From Neobacillus niacini (GTDB lineage Bacteria; Bacillota; Bacilli; Bacillales; Cytobacillaceae): 64,000 nt of DNA. The position numbers and the translations under genes are program-made. Position 1 is the stretch's first letter, and the number at the start of each line of letters is the position of its first letter. Below the pieces are notes generated by a model, which worked only from the letters and a program-made list of their open reading frames with translations, ran no database searches and was not told the origin of the DNA. Location of the stretch: contig NZ_JAMBOB010000005.1 in the NCBI RefSeq assembly GCF_023715415.1, forward strand, positions 310,001-374,000, in the 5' to 3' direction. This document shows, piece by piece, positions 26,977 through 33,312 of the stretch.

Positions 26977-28737
26977 ATGATACGAAAACGAATTAAAGGA
27001 TTACTCGTCCTTTGTATAATTGGGCTGTTAATTCTTACTGGTCGATTAATTCAGATTCAGCTGGTTCAAACGGAAACTTTTTCAAAGCATAATGTAAATC
27101 TGCTAGAAGAAAGTGTAAAGCAAAGAACGCAGGAATTAGTCATCGATAACGGGCGTGGTAATTTTCTTGATCGGAATGGAGAACTGCTAACCCATAAGAA
27201 AGTATCAGTTCTTGTTCTCTTTCCTTTTTTGAAAAATATGGAATGGGATGTAGAAGCAGTAGCCTCTATTTCTGGTATTTCAGAGTATAGTTTAAAAAAC
27301 GCCTTAGAGGATGCAAATAAACCATTTGCTTATGGAGAACCACAGCCAATAGAATTAACACCATCACAAATGGAAAAAATTAATAAGCTTGAAATACCTG
27401 GTGTATTTGCCATTGAAAAGAAATTTGAACGCAGCGAGATTCTTGCGGAGCAATTAATTGGTTTAACAGGGGAAAACGTAGAAGAATTAAAAAAACGGTA
27501 TCCCAATAAGGAGCTTTCAGAAAAGACACTTTTAGGTGTTTCTGGTCTTGAAGAAAGTTTTGATGAATTTTTACTTCCTGAAGGTAAGTCTAAACTGGTT
27601 TATCATGTTGATGGTGACGGCGCACCGTTATTCGGGATTAATGTAAAGTATGTTGATCCTGCTAATCCTTTTTACCCAGTAAATATTAAAACAACGATTG
27701 ATAAAAGTTTACAGCAGAAATCAGAGGAATTAGTGGACCAGCATGCAATAAAGAAGGGCGGTTTAGTGCTTCTTGATATTGAAAGCAATAGTGTCCTAGC
27801 ATCCGTTTCACGTCCGTCTATCAATAAAAGTGATCCCTATAGCGGCTCTGGGATTACAAACCGGATGCTAAAGCAAGAAATAATGGGTTCTATTTTTAAA
27901 ACTGTGGTGGCAGCGGCTGCCATTGATAATAGTCTTGATGACCCAACAAGGTTATTTAATTGTAGTAAAAAAATTAACGGTGAACCTGAACTCAAGTACA
28001 ATTATGGAATGCTCTCATTTACGGACAGCTTTGCGAGAAGCTGTAACCGGACCTTTGGAGAACTGGCAAAGGAACTTCAAAAAATAGATAAAAATATGCT
28101 GGAGGATTATGCTGAGAAATTGTCATTAACAGGTACTGTTGGCTGGCAGGGTGAAGTGTATCATACCGAAAATTTTAAACAGCTTGTCGATGAAGATAAG
28201 GGCAGGGTATTTTTGACAGAAGAGGCTAAGAAGGACCAAAACTATGCAGCCATGTCTGGGATTGGTCAACATGAGGTTCGGGCAACGCCGCTGGCCGTAG
28301 CCAATATGATGGCCACAATAGCTAGAGGCGGTAAAAAAGAAATGGTGAGAACTGCTTCGAAAATAGAGTATAAAAATGGTACGACGATGGTAACCTTCGA
28401 TAATAAACCATTATCTGGCGATACCATTTCACCTTATACGACGATGAAGCTTCAAAAATTATTAAGAGAGGTTGTTGTAAATCCGAATGGAACTGGTAAA
28501 TGGTTTCAAGACCTTCCCTATGAGGTTGCAGGTAAATCAGGAACCGCAGAGACAGGGAAATACGAGAATGATAAACAATTGCATAATAAGTGGTTTGCTG
28601 GCTATTTTCCCTATCAAAATCCAAAATATGCGCTTGTTGCCGTTAATTTAGATGTTCTAGATACAGAAGGCGGTGTAAATTTGTTATTTGCCGATATGGT
28701 AAAAATGTTATATGAATATGACAAAGGATTACAATAG
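26977..28737 (+). CDS. pbpI: class B penicillin-binding protein PbpI (FtsI-type D,D-transpeptidase)
   Basis: Cross-links peptidoglycan. The 586-aa protein has one N-terminal membrane anchor (about residues 7-25), a dimerisation/pedestal region, and the transpeptidase domain. That domain has the active-site serine motif S-I-F-K (in MGSIFKTVVAAAA near 300), S-C-N (RSCNRTFGELA near 345) and K-S-G-T (AGKSGTAETGKY near 515). No PASTA repeats, unlike SpoVD or PBP2B. ATG 26977 lies 7 bases after GAGGTG. In B. subtilis pbpI (yrrR) is a sporulation-period gene placed with yrrS. Confidence 0.92.
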   Translation: MIRKRIKGLLVLCIIGLLILTGRLIQIQLVQTETFSKHNVNLLEESVKQRTQELVIDNGRGNFLDRNGELLTHKKVSVLVLFPFLKNMEWDVEAVASISGISEYSLKNALEDANKPFAYGEPQPIELTPSQMEKINKLEIPGVFAIEKKFERSEILAEQLIGLTGENVEELKKRYPNKELSEKTLLGVSGLEESFDEFLLPEGKSKLVYHVDGDGAPLFGINVKYVDPANPFYPVNIKTTIDKSLQQKSEELVDQHAIKKGGLVLLDIESNSVLASVSRPSINKSDPYSGSGITNRMLKQEIMGSIFKTVVAAAAIDNSLDDPTRLFNCSKKINGEPELKYNYGMLSFTDSFARSCNRTFGELAKELQKIDKNMLEDYAEKLSLTGTVGWQGEVYHTENFKQLVDEDKGRVFLTEEAKKDQNYAAMSGIGQHEVRATPLAVANMMATIARGGKKEMVRTASKIEYKNGTTMVTFDNKPLSGDTISPYTTMKLQKLLREVVVNPNGTGKWFQDLPYEVAGKSGTAETGKYENDKQLHNKWFAGYFPYQNPKYALVAVNLDVLDTEGGVNLLFADMVKMLYEYDKGLQ

Positions 28738-28758
28738 TATTAACTTAAGGGAAAATCC

Positions 28759-28787
28759 TTCAAGTTCTTTTCAATTCATGTTAGAAT
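28759..28787 (+). promoter_or_regulatory. candidate promoter of yrrS
   Basis: TTCAAG (28759-28764), 17-base spacer, extended -10 TG-T-TAGAAT ending at 28787. Confidence 0.55.
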
Positions 28788-28847
28788 GTTGACAGCCATA
28801 ATAATTGTTTAGCGGCGCTTCGCTTTTCTATTTGGAGGGATTTTTTT

Positions 28848-29513
28848 ATGAGTAACGATTTCCAATCTGGCTCACGTTCAGGTTATCGGGCTAAAAGGAA
28901 GAAAACGAATATTATCTTGAATAGTCTTATTGTCATTGTGCTAGCGCTTATCTTCTTTGTAGCCTATACAATCTTTTTATCAGGTGATGACAAAGCAACT
29001 CCTAAACAAGAAGACACCAAAACAGCAGCAAATCAAACCTCAGAAAAAGAGGATAAAGATACTGAAAAAAATGACGCAGCCCAGGAAACTCAGGAAGATA
29101 CTGATACTGAGGAGATTGCGGATGAAGAGAGTGAAGAAGCTTCAGCACCTAAGCAGGAAGATGATTCACAGGCAGTTATATCCGAGGGGGATGGAACTAC
29201 CAATGTAGTTAGAACCATCGAGAACCCTGCCTGGAAGCCTGTAGGTACCGTGCAAACAGGTGAACATGCGACTGTTTACGACAAGACATCCGTTGATTGG
29301 CAGGAGATGTTAAAGGCGGTCTCTTATGCAACTGGATTAGAGGAAACTAATACGACTGTTTATTGGTTTGGCCGTGATAAATCGGATGGTGTTGGAGTGT
29401 TTAGTACTGTTGCCTCAAAAGACAAACAGCAAAAATACACTGTCTACCTTGATTGGGTAGATGGCGAAGGCTGGAAGCCTGTAAAGGTTGAGGAGCTTTC
29501 TGCAATAGAATAA
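28848..29513 (+). CDS. yrrS: DUF1510 family protein (YrrS)
   Basis: Membrane-anchored protein of 221 aa. A basic cytoplasmic N-terminus (RSGYRAKRKKTN) leads into a single transmembrane helix at about 24-44. A long, low-complexity acidic linker rich in Glu, Asp, Thr and Lys (about 46-115) follows, and then a folded C-terminal domain (about 120-221; NPAWKPVGTVQTGEHATVYD, VDWQEM). Topology suggests an extracytoplasmic domain near the wall. It follows pbpI as in B. subtilis; a role in sporulation-stage wall synthesis is inferred from that context only. Confidence 0.88.
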   Translation: MSNDFQSGSRSGYRAKRKKTNIILNSLIVIVLALIFFVAYTIFLSGDDKATPKQEDTKTAANQTSEKEDKDTEKNDAAQETQEDTDTEEIADEESEEASAPKQEDDSQAVISEGDGTTNVVRTIENPAWKPVGTVQTGEHATVYDKTSVDWQEMLKAVSYATGLEETNTTVYWFGRDKSDGVGVFSTVASKDKQQKYTVYLDWVDGEGWKPVKVEELSAIE

Positions 29514-29518
29514 ACAAA

Positions 29519-29548
29519 AAATAGGATGGGTTCTCCATCCTATTTTTT
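29519..29548. terminator. bidirectional terminator between yrrS and the DUF2536 gene
   Basis: AAATAGGATGG (29519-29529) pairs with CCATCCTATTT (29535-29545), with A and T runs on the two sides. Confidence 0.88.
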
Positions 29549-29749
29549 ACGTTTAAAGTGCACAACTGCGGTATAGAAGGTCTGCCCCTTTTCGGTAACG
29601 TACATTTGATGGGAGACTGAATGAACGCCTAATAAGATTGCCTTATTTTCCTCAATTTTTGCTTCGATTTTCTTTTCTAATACCAATAGATCTGTTGCAT
29701 CAAAGAATTCTACTTTATCCTCAATAAAATCAAGTTGGAAATTCATCAT
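29540..29749 (-). CDS. yrzA: DUF2536 family protein (YrzA-like)
   Basis: Small cytosolic protein, 69 aa from ATG 29749 (GGGGTGG five bases upstream; a GTG at 29758 overlaps that box). The sequence MNFQLDFIEDKVEFFDATDLLVLEK is cut here as seen: MNFQLDF, then DKVEFFDATDLLVLEKKI, a charged helix, and HQMYVTEKGQTFYTAVVHFK. This is the DUF2536 pattern, and B. subtilis has yrzA in this neighbourhood. Its orientation here is opposite to yrrS and mtnN. Its promoter is well formed. Function unknown. Confidence 0.85.
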   Translation of the reverse strand: MMNFQLDFIEDKVEFFDATDLLVLEKKIEAKIEENKAILLGVHSVSHQMYVTEKGQTFYTAVVHFKRKK

Positions 29750-29773
29750 ATTAACCACCCCTTCCCTATGTAC

Positions 29774-29802
29774 ATTCTAGTTAATTCCTGCCAGTGAATC
29801 AA
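29774..29802 (-). promoter_or_regulatory. promoter of the DUF2536 gene
   Basis: On the minus strand: TTGATT (29802-29797), 17-base spacer, TAGAAT (29779-29774), 25 bases before the start codon. Confidence 0.65.
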
Positions 29803-29875
29803 TGAAATAGTACCATTTTCTCTGTAAGGATAAAGATGTTTTACCTGTTCGTATTGGAAGAATTCTGTCGAATGA

Positions 29876-29884
29876 TGGTAGAAT
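29876..29884 (+). promoter_or_regulatory. candidate promoter of mtnN
   Basis: Extended -10 TG-G-TAGAAT at 29876-29884. The -35 region is poor, as is common with an extended -10. Confidence 0.5.
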
Positions 29885-29961
29885 AGTGTTTGCGGATATG
29901 ATAGTTTAATCTGAGGAAGATTATTATGAAAGAAGTAAAACAAATAGAAAGAGGTATGAAA

Positions 29962-30657
29962 ATGAAAATTGCCATCATTGGAGCAATGGAAGAAGAAGTA
30001 AAATTGTTAAGAGACAATATTGAGGGACAGACTCAGGAAACAGTTGCAGGCTGCGAGTTTACTTTTGGACAAATGAAGGGCCGAGAGGTGATATTACTGC
30101 GTTCTGGAATTGGCAAAGTAAATGCAGCGATGTCAACAACCATTTTGCTCGAAAAATATAAGCCAGATTACATAATTAATACAGGCTCTGCAGGTGGTTT
30201 CAATCCTGATTTAAACGTGGGTGATGCCGTAATCTCTACTGAAGTACGTCATCATGATGTCGATGTTACAGCTTTCGGGTATGAATATGGTCAAGTACCA
30301 CAGCTTCCAGCAGCTTTTTGTGCAGATGAAAAGTTAATACAAATAGCTGAAGATGCTGCAAAGGAACTAGATAAATTTCAAGTGGTGAAAGGGCTAATCG
30401 TTACTGGAGATTCATTTATGGAAGATCCCGAGCGTGTTAAATTTGTCCAATCCAAATTCGATAAATTGCAGGCGGTTGAAATGGAAGCAGCAGCGATAGC
30501 TCAAGTGGCTCATCGTTTTGGAGTACCTTTCGTCATCATTCGCTCTTTATCTGATATTGCAGGGAAGGAATCTGAAACCTCCTTTGATCAATTTATTGAC
30601 AAGGCAGCAACTCATTCCGCAACATTGGTCATGAAAATCGTCGAAGCAATAGGGTAA
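29962..30657 (+). CDS. mtnN: 5'-methylthioadenosine/S-adenosylhomocysteine nucleosidase
   Basis: Hydrolyses MTA and SAH to adenine plus the thioribose derivatives, in methionine recycling and detoxification of SAH. The catalytic-site glutamate is in IGAMEEEV (residues 6-13). The phosphorylase-fold motif TGSAGGF is near 75 and the catalytic aspartate in [11 protein letters not shown] near 192-202. From ATG 29962 the protein has 231 aa, the same as B. subtilis MtnN; AGAGG lies 7 bases upstream. In B. subtilis it sits between yrrT and mccA; here yrhC follows directly. Confidence 0.95.
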   Translation: MKIAIIGAMEEEVKLLRDNIEGQTQETVAGCEFTFGQMKGREVILLRSGIGKVNAAMSTTILLEKYKPDYIINTGSAGGFNPDLNVGDAVISTEVRHHDVDVTAFGYEYGQVPQLPAAFCADEKLIQIAEDAAKELDKFQVVKGLIVTGDSFMEDPERVKFVQSKFDKLQAVEMEAAAIAQVAHRFGVPFVIIRSLSDIAGKESETSFDQFIDKAATHSATLVMKIVEAIG

Positions 30658-30672
30658 GCAGTAGATATCATT

Positions 30673-30702
30673 AGTCCGGTGGAATATCCGGGCTTTTTGT
30701 TT
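30673..30702 (+). terminator. terminator of mtnN
   Basis: AGTCCGG (30673-30679) pairs with CCGGGCT (30688-30694), followed by Ts. The stem is short. Confidence 0.7.
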
Positions 30703-30783
30703 TTCTAAAATTTACATACTCTTTTAAGCTGTTTTTTATGGTAAAGTAGGTTAGTAGATTTTAAGAAAAGTAGGTGACCAACA

Positions 30784-31032
30784 GTGGACAAACAAACGAA
30801 AAGTCTTAATGAAAAAATGGTTGATTTTAAACAATTTGCTATCGTATTACTCGCTGTCGGTGTATTTTTCTTTCTAGGTGTAATTATTCCATCAGACTTT
30901 AAGAGCGAAATGGATGTAAATATAATGATGATCTCCTCGATGTCCTTTTTAGCAGTTTCGATTTTATTCTTTATTCAATCAAAACAATGCCAGCTTAAAC
31001 TTATGGATATCGAAGACAGCAGCCAAAAATAA
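30784..31032 (+). CDS. yrhC: YrhC family membrane protein
   Basis: Small membrane protein, 82 aa. Two hydrophobic helices are visible at about 17-36 (FAIVLLAVGVFFFLGVII) and 46-65 (MMISSMSFLAVSILFFIQ), with charged ends. This matches YrhC, which in B. subtilis closes the yrrT-mtnN-mccA-mccB-yrhC operon. Start GTG 30784 has TAGGTGA upstream. Function unknown; its retention next to mtnN while mccA and mccB are missing suggests it is not tied to reverse transsulfuration alone. Confidence 0.85.
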   Translation: MDKQTKSLNEKMVDFKQFAIVLLAVGVFFFLGVIIPSDFKSEMDVNIMMISSMSFLAVSILFFIQSKQCQLKLMDIEDSSQK

Positions 31033-31060
31033 ACGTTCCCTTGGGACGTTTATTTTTTTT
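31025..31060 (+). terminator. terminator of yrhC
   Basis: AAATAAACGT pairs with ACGTTTATTT around a short loop, followed by a run of T. It begins within the stop codon region. Confidence 0.85.
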
Positions 31061-31110
31061 GAATAAACAAGGCAATTTAATTATTTTTTAAAAAATTTCA
31101 AAAAAGTGGT

Positions 31111-31139
31111 TTACAAAGGGTATGTCGCTGGATATAATT
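31111..31139 (+). promoter_or_regulatory. strong promoter of the 34-codon gene
   Basis: TTTACA (31111-31116), 17-base spacer, TATAAT (31134-31139). Confidence 0.82.
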
Positions 31140-31178
31140 ACCGTAGTTAGTAAAAAATTCCGAAGGAGGTCGAAGAAA

Positions 31179-31283
31179 ATGATGATGAAGTTAATGGTTG
31201 CTGCCACTGGTAATGCTATTTGGATGACAACTGCATATGTAAATAATTTGCATTCGACCGACAGGAATGGATTGCTTAACTAA
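31179..31283 (+). CDS. 34-aa peptide of unknown function
   Basis: ATG 31179 (three ATG codons in a row) has GAAGGAGGT at 31162-31170, close to ideal. It starts about 32 bases downstream of the predicted transcription start. The peptide begins MMMKLMVAATGNAIWMTTAY and ends VNNLHSTDRNGLLN. It is weakly amphipathic with one short hydrophobic stretch and has no recognisable motif. Promoter, ribosome site and two tandem terminators frame it, which argues for a real transcription unit. It could alternatively be a regulatory RNA with a short translated leader. Confidence 0.6.
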   Translation: MMMKLMVAATGNAIWMTTAYVNNLHSTDRNGLLN

Positions 31284-31308
31284 TTTTTAGTTACCTAACA
31301 TATCCATG

Positions 31309-31340
31309 CCGCAGGGAGAGTGCTGCCCTGCGGTATTTTT
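31309..31340 (+). terminator. terminator 1 behind the 34-codon gene
   Basis: CCGCAGGG (31309-31316) pairs with CCCTGCGG (31326-31333), then TATTTTT. Confidence 0.85.
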
Positions 31341-31352
31341 GTGCCTAAAATT

Positions 31353-31388
31353 AAGGCCGCAAGGGAGTAATTTCTTGCGGCCTTTTTG
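31353..31388 (+). terminator. terminator 2 behind the 34-codon gene
   Basis: AAGGCCGCAAG (31353-31363) pairs with CTTGCGGCCTT (31374-31384), then Ts. The tail TTTTTGTGCCT is shared with terminator 1. Confidence 0.85.
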
Positions 31389-31445
31389 TGCCTGAAATAT
31401 GGATATAATTAGCAAAAATGGTTATAAAGGGAAGGGGTGATAGTT

Positions 31446-31586
31446 ATGACACTAAATATATTTTTTATCTCGATTACATTAAAAAAACGCAAAGAAAGCC
31501 TGCAGCAAGCAAAACGAAATGAAATGGTTGAAAAACTTTTTGAGCAAAACAAAGAACGTCAATTGTCCGTTTATCATTTACTATAA
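31446..31586 (+). CDS. yrzI: YrzI family small protein, paralogue 1 (46 aa)
   Basis: The first of three tandem 46-aa paralogues. It starts MTLNIFFISITLKKRKESL: a short hydrophobic segment followed by a basic cluster. The rest is a charged helix (NEMVEKLFEQNKERQ) ending SVYHLL. This matches the Bac_small_YrzI family, described as probable sporulation proteins in bacilli. AAGGGGTGAT lies upstream of the ATG. By my count it shares 32 of 46 residues with paralogue 2. Function unknown; membrane association through the N-terminus is inferred. Confidence 0.85.
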   Translation: MTLNIFFISITLKKRKESLQQAKRNEMVEKLFEQNKERQLSVYHLL

Positions 31587-31617
31587 ATTAACCCTAAAAA
31601 AAAGGAAGTGTATTTAA

Positions 31618-31758
31618 ATGACTCTTAATATTTTGTTTTTTTCAATAACAGTTAAGAAACGTAAAGAAAGTCTGCAAGAAGCAATTCAAAATGAAATGGT
31701 TGAAAAGTTATATGATCAGCACAAAGACCGTCAAGCTACTGCGTATCATTTAATGTAA
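31618..31758 (+). CDS. yrzI: YrzI family small protein, paralogue 2 (46 aa)
   Basis: Second paralogue, 31 bases after the first, with AAAGGAAGTG upstream. It begins MTLNILFFSITVKKRKESLQ and continues NEMVEKLYDQHKDRQ, ending AYHLM. The hydrophobic-then-basic start and the DRQ motif near residue 37 are shared by all three copies. No terminator separates the three genes, so they are probably co-transcribed. Confidence 0.85.
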   Translation: MTLNILFFSITVKKRKESLQEAIQNEMVEKLYDQHKDRQATAYHLM

Positions 31759-31785
31759 TAAACCCTTTATGGGAGGTGACAAGTC

Positions 31786-31926
31786 ATGACATTAAATATT
31801 TTATTCTTATCCATTACCATAAAAAAACGTGAGATGAGTATCGAAGAAGCAGCGCATCAAGAACAAGTAAAGAAAATATATGAAGCAACGAAAGATCGTC
31901 AAATCTCCGTGCATCGCATTATGTAG
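31786..31926 (+). CDS. yrzI: YrzI family small protein, paralogue 3 (46 aa)
   Basis: Third and most diverged paralogue, 27 bases after the second, with a strong GGGAGGTGAC site. It begins MTLNILFLSITIKKREMSIE and ends DRQISVHRIM. It shares about 25 of 46 residues with paralogue 2. All three have the same length, so the series reads as tandem duplication with maintained frame. A longer frame starting at 31880 overlaps the end of this gene in another phase and is not considered real. Confidence 0.85.
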   Translation: MTLNILFLSITIKKREMSIEEAAHQEQVKKIYEATKDRQISVHRIM

Positions 31927-31964
31927 TAATGCTTTAAATACAAAAAATGAAAGGTGGGTTTACA

Positions 31965-32024
31965 ATGATATATTTGATTCAAAAACGTGGTGCAAGCTTA
32001 TGGAGTATGAAAGATACCACCTAG
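31965..32024 (+). CDS. possible 19-aa peptide
   Basis: ATG 31965 follows GAAAGGTGGG by 5-6 bases. The product, MIYLIQKRGASLWSMKDTT, is tiny, and its opening MIYLIQKRG loosely echoes the hydrophobic-then-basic start of the YrzI proteins. It may be a decayed copy or a short coding leader. Low confidence: a ribosome site and open frame are the only evidence. Confidence 0.3.
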   Translation: MIYLIQKRGASLWSMKDTT

Positions 32025-32051
32025 TTAACTTATTTAAGGAGGTAGTAAAAA

Positions 32052-32114
32052 ATGCCGGTCCATACCTTTATATTGTTTCTTTTCATAAAAGCAAAGAAGA
32101 AAAGTAAAAAATGA
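32052..32114 (+). CDS. possible 20-aa hydrophobic-basic peptide
   Basis: ATG 32052 is placed 8 bases after a perfect AAGGAGGT (32036-32043). The product MPVHTFILFLFIKAKKKSKK has a 9-10 residue hydrophobic core and a strongly basic tail. That composition is seen in YrzI openings and in small membrane-active peptides of type I toxin systems. No antisense RNA promoter is obvious. The quality of the ribosome site makes translation plausible; function is unknown. Confidence 0.42.
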   Translation: MPVHTFILFLFIKAKKKSKK

Positions 32115-32246
32115 AATCATAAATAACGATAAAAGATTAACGATATATGTTTGTTAACAAATTGTTCACATCCCCTTAAGTTAAATACTGTGAAAATGTG
32201 ATAAATTCGAAGTAGATAAAAGGATCTATCTTAAGGGGTGGAGAAT

Positions 32247-32324
32247 ATGTTCATGATGGTGATGGCTTTGGTCATAACTGCGGCGATTGGCTGTGTAATA
32301 ACAGCGGAGCTAAGTGTAGAATAA
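32247..32324 (+). CDS. 25-aa hydrophobic peptide of unknown function
   Basis: ATG 32247 has AAGGGGTGG upstream and a strong terminator 6 bases past the stop. The product MFMMVMALVITAAIGCVITA plus ELSVE is almost wholly hydrophobic with an acidic end, which would fit one short transmembrane helix with a single cysteine. Upstream sequence (32150-32240) is AT-rich without a clear sigma-A promoter. Real expression is plausible because a start site, frame and terminator all fit; no function can be given. Confidence 0.5.
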   Translation: MFMMVMALVITAAIGCVITAELSVE

Positions 32325-32329
32325 CAAGA

Positions 32330-32364
32330 AGCATTGACCTTTATTAAGGTCAGTGCTTTTTTTT
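32330..32364 (+). terminator. terminator behind the 25-codon gene
   Basis: AGCATTGACCTT (32330-32341) pairs with AAGGTCAGTGCT (32346-32357), then a long T-run. Confidence 0.9.
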
Positions 32365-32402
32365 GTACTGTGATAAAAGCCTTTATTTTCAAATAAAATG
32401 TT

Positions 32403-32440
32403 TTGGACAGACACAATCACCCTGTTTGTAACATAGGAAT
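32403..32440 (+). promoter_or_regulatory. sigK control region: SpoIIID-type site and sigma-E-like -10
   Basis: TTGGACAGAC (32403-32412) fits every position of the SpoIIID consensus WWRRACARNY. CATAGGAAT at 32432-32440 resembles a sigma-E -10 (CATA, then T). In B. subtilis sigK is transcribed by sigma-E holoenzyme with SpoIIID as activator, so both are expected here. The -35 is not clear. Confidence 0.55.
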
Positions 32441-32482
32441 TAGTTATAGGCAAAGCCCAAAAAAGCACGGGGGTGGATGTGC

Positions 32483-33199
32483 ATGGCAGGGATTCTTACA
32501 GCACTTGGTTATCTCATTAAGGAATTTTTATTTCTTGTCTCTTATGTTAAAAACAATGCTTTTCCGCAGCCCCTATCTGCTGCAGATGAAAGGAAATATT
32601 TACGGTTAATGGCGGAAGGGGACTCTCATGCTCGTAATATGTTGATTGAACATAATTTACGGCTTGTAGCTCATATTGTAAAAAAGTTCGAAAACACTGG
32701 GGAAGATTCAGAGGATTTAATTTCAATAGGAACGATTGGTTTAATAAAAGCAATTGAGAGCTATTCCGAGGGGAAAGGAACGAAGCTTGCAACGTATGCA
32801 GCACGATGTATTGAAAATGAGATCCTCATGCATCTGCGAGCGCTAAAGAAGACCAAAAAGGATGTCTCTTTACATGACCCGATTGGACAGGATAAAGAAG
32901 GGAATGAAATCTCACTCATTGATGTACTAAAATCGGAATCAGAAGATGTTATTGATACCATCCAGTTGAATATGGAGCTTGAAAAAATTCGGAAATATAT
33001 TGATGTCCTGGACGACAGAGAGAAAGAAGTCATTGTCGGCCGTTTTGGTCTCGATCTTCAAAAGGAAAAAACCCAGCGAGAAATTGCGAAGGAATTAGGG
33101 ATTTCAAGAAGCTATGTTTCAAGGATTGAAAAACGCGCACTCATGAAAATGTTCCATGAATTTTACCGTGCAGAAAAAGAACGAAAGAAAAAGAACTGA
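32483..33199 (+). CDS. sigK: RNA polymerase sporulation sigma factor sigma-K (pro-form), uninterrupted
   Basis: Late mother-cell sigma factor. The 238-aa product starts with a hydrophobic pro-sequence of about 20 residues ([19 protein letters not shown]) that must be removed by SpoIVFB before activity. The next residues, [12 protein letters not shown], match the mature N-terminus. Region 2 includes [20 protein letters not shown] and [16 protein letters not shown], and region 4 has [20 protein letters not shown]. The gene is in one piece, whereas in B. subtilis 168 the skin element splits it. ATG 32483 lies 6 bases after GGGGTGG; an ATG at 32477 is too close. Confidence 0.97.
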   Translation: MAGILTALGYLIKEFLFLVSYVKNNAFPQPLSAADERKYLRLMAEGDSHARNMLIEHNLRLVAHIVKKFENTGEDSEDLISIGTIGLIKAIESYSEGKGTKLATYAARCIENEILMHLRALKKTKKDVSLHDPIGQDKEGNEISLIDVLKSESEDVIDTIQLNMELEKIRKYIDVLDDREKEVIVGRFGLDLQKEKTQREIAKELGISRSYVSRIEKRALMKMFHEFYRAEKERKKKN

Positions 33200-33201
33200 G
33201 C

Positions 33202-33236
33202 AACAGAGCCGGAACCTTTCCGTCTCTGTTTTTTTA
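33202..33236 (+). terminator. terminator of sigK
   Basis: AACAGAG (33202-33208) pairs with CTCTGTT (33224-33230), with an inner GGAA/TTCC pairing, then Ts. Confidence 0.85.
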
Positions 33237-33257
33237 TGTATTGCGGCAGATGCCCAT

Positions 33258-33285
33258 ACATAAAAGTATACAGGCACATACCCTA
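33258..33285 (+). promoter_or_regulatory. sigma-K promoter of the YjcZ-like gene
   Basis: -35 ACA (33258-33260), 16-base spacer, -10 CATACCCTA (33277-33285). This fits the sigma-K consensus mACm-N16-CATAnnnTA. The gene start is 28 bases downstream. Confidence 0.78.
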
Positions 33286-33312
33286 GTAGTAAAAGGGAAA
33301 GGGGGTATTAAC

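Noticed and set aside
29746..29943. 65-codon minus-strand frame upstream of the DUF2536 gene, with protein-like composition
   Set aside because: It starts with TTG without a ribosome site, runs through the mtnN promoter and the DUF2536 promoter, and overlaps the mtnN start region. Kept out of the annotation, though a homology search would settle it.
31281..31440. The two hairpins considered as a possible CRISPR-like or repeat array
   Set aside because: They are two different GC-rich stems with T-runs, i.e. intrinsic terminators; there are no regular repeats and spacers here or anywhere else in the window.
31880..32107. 75-codon frame overlapping yrzI copy 3 and the two short peptides
   Set aside because: It overlaps the well-supported yrzI copy in another phase and its start has no ribosome site.
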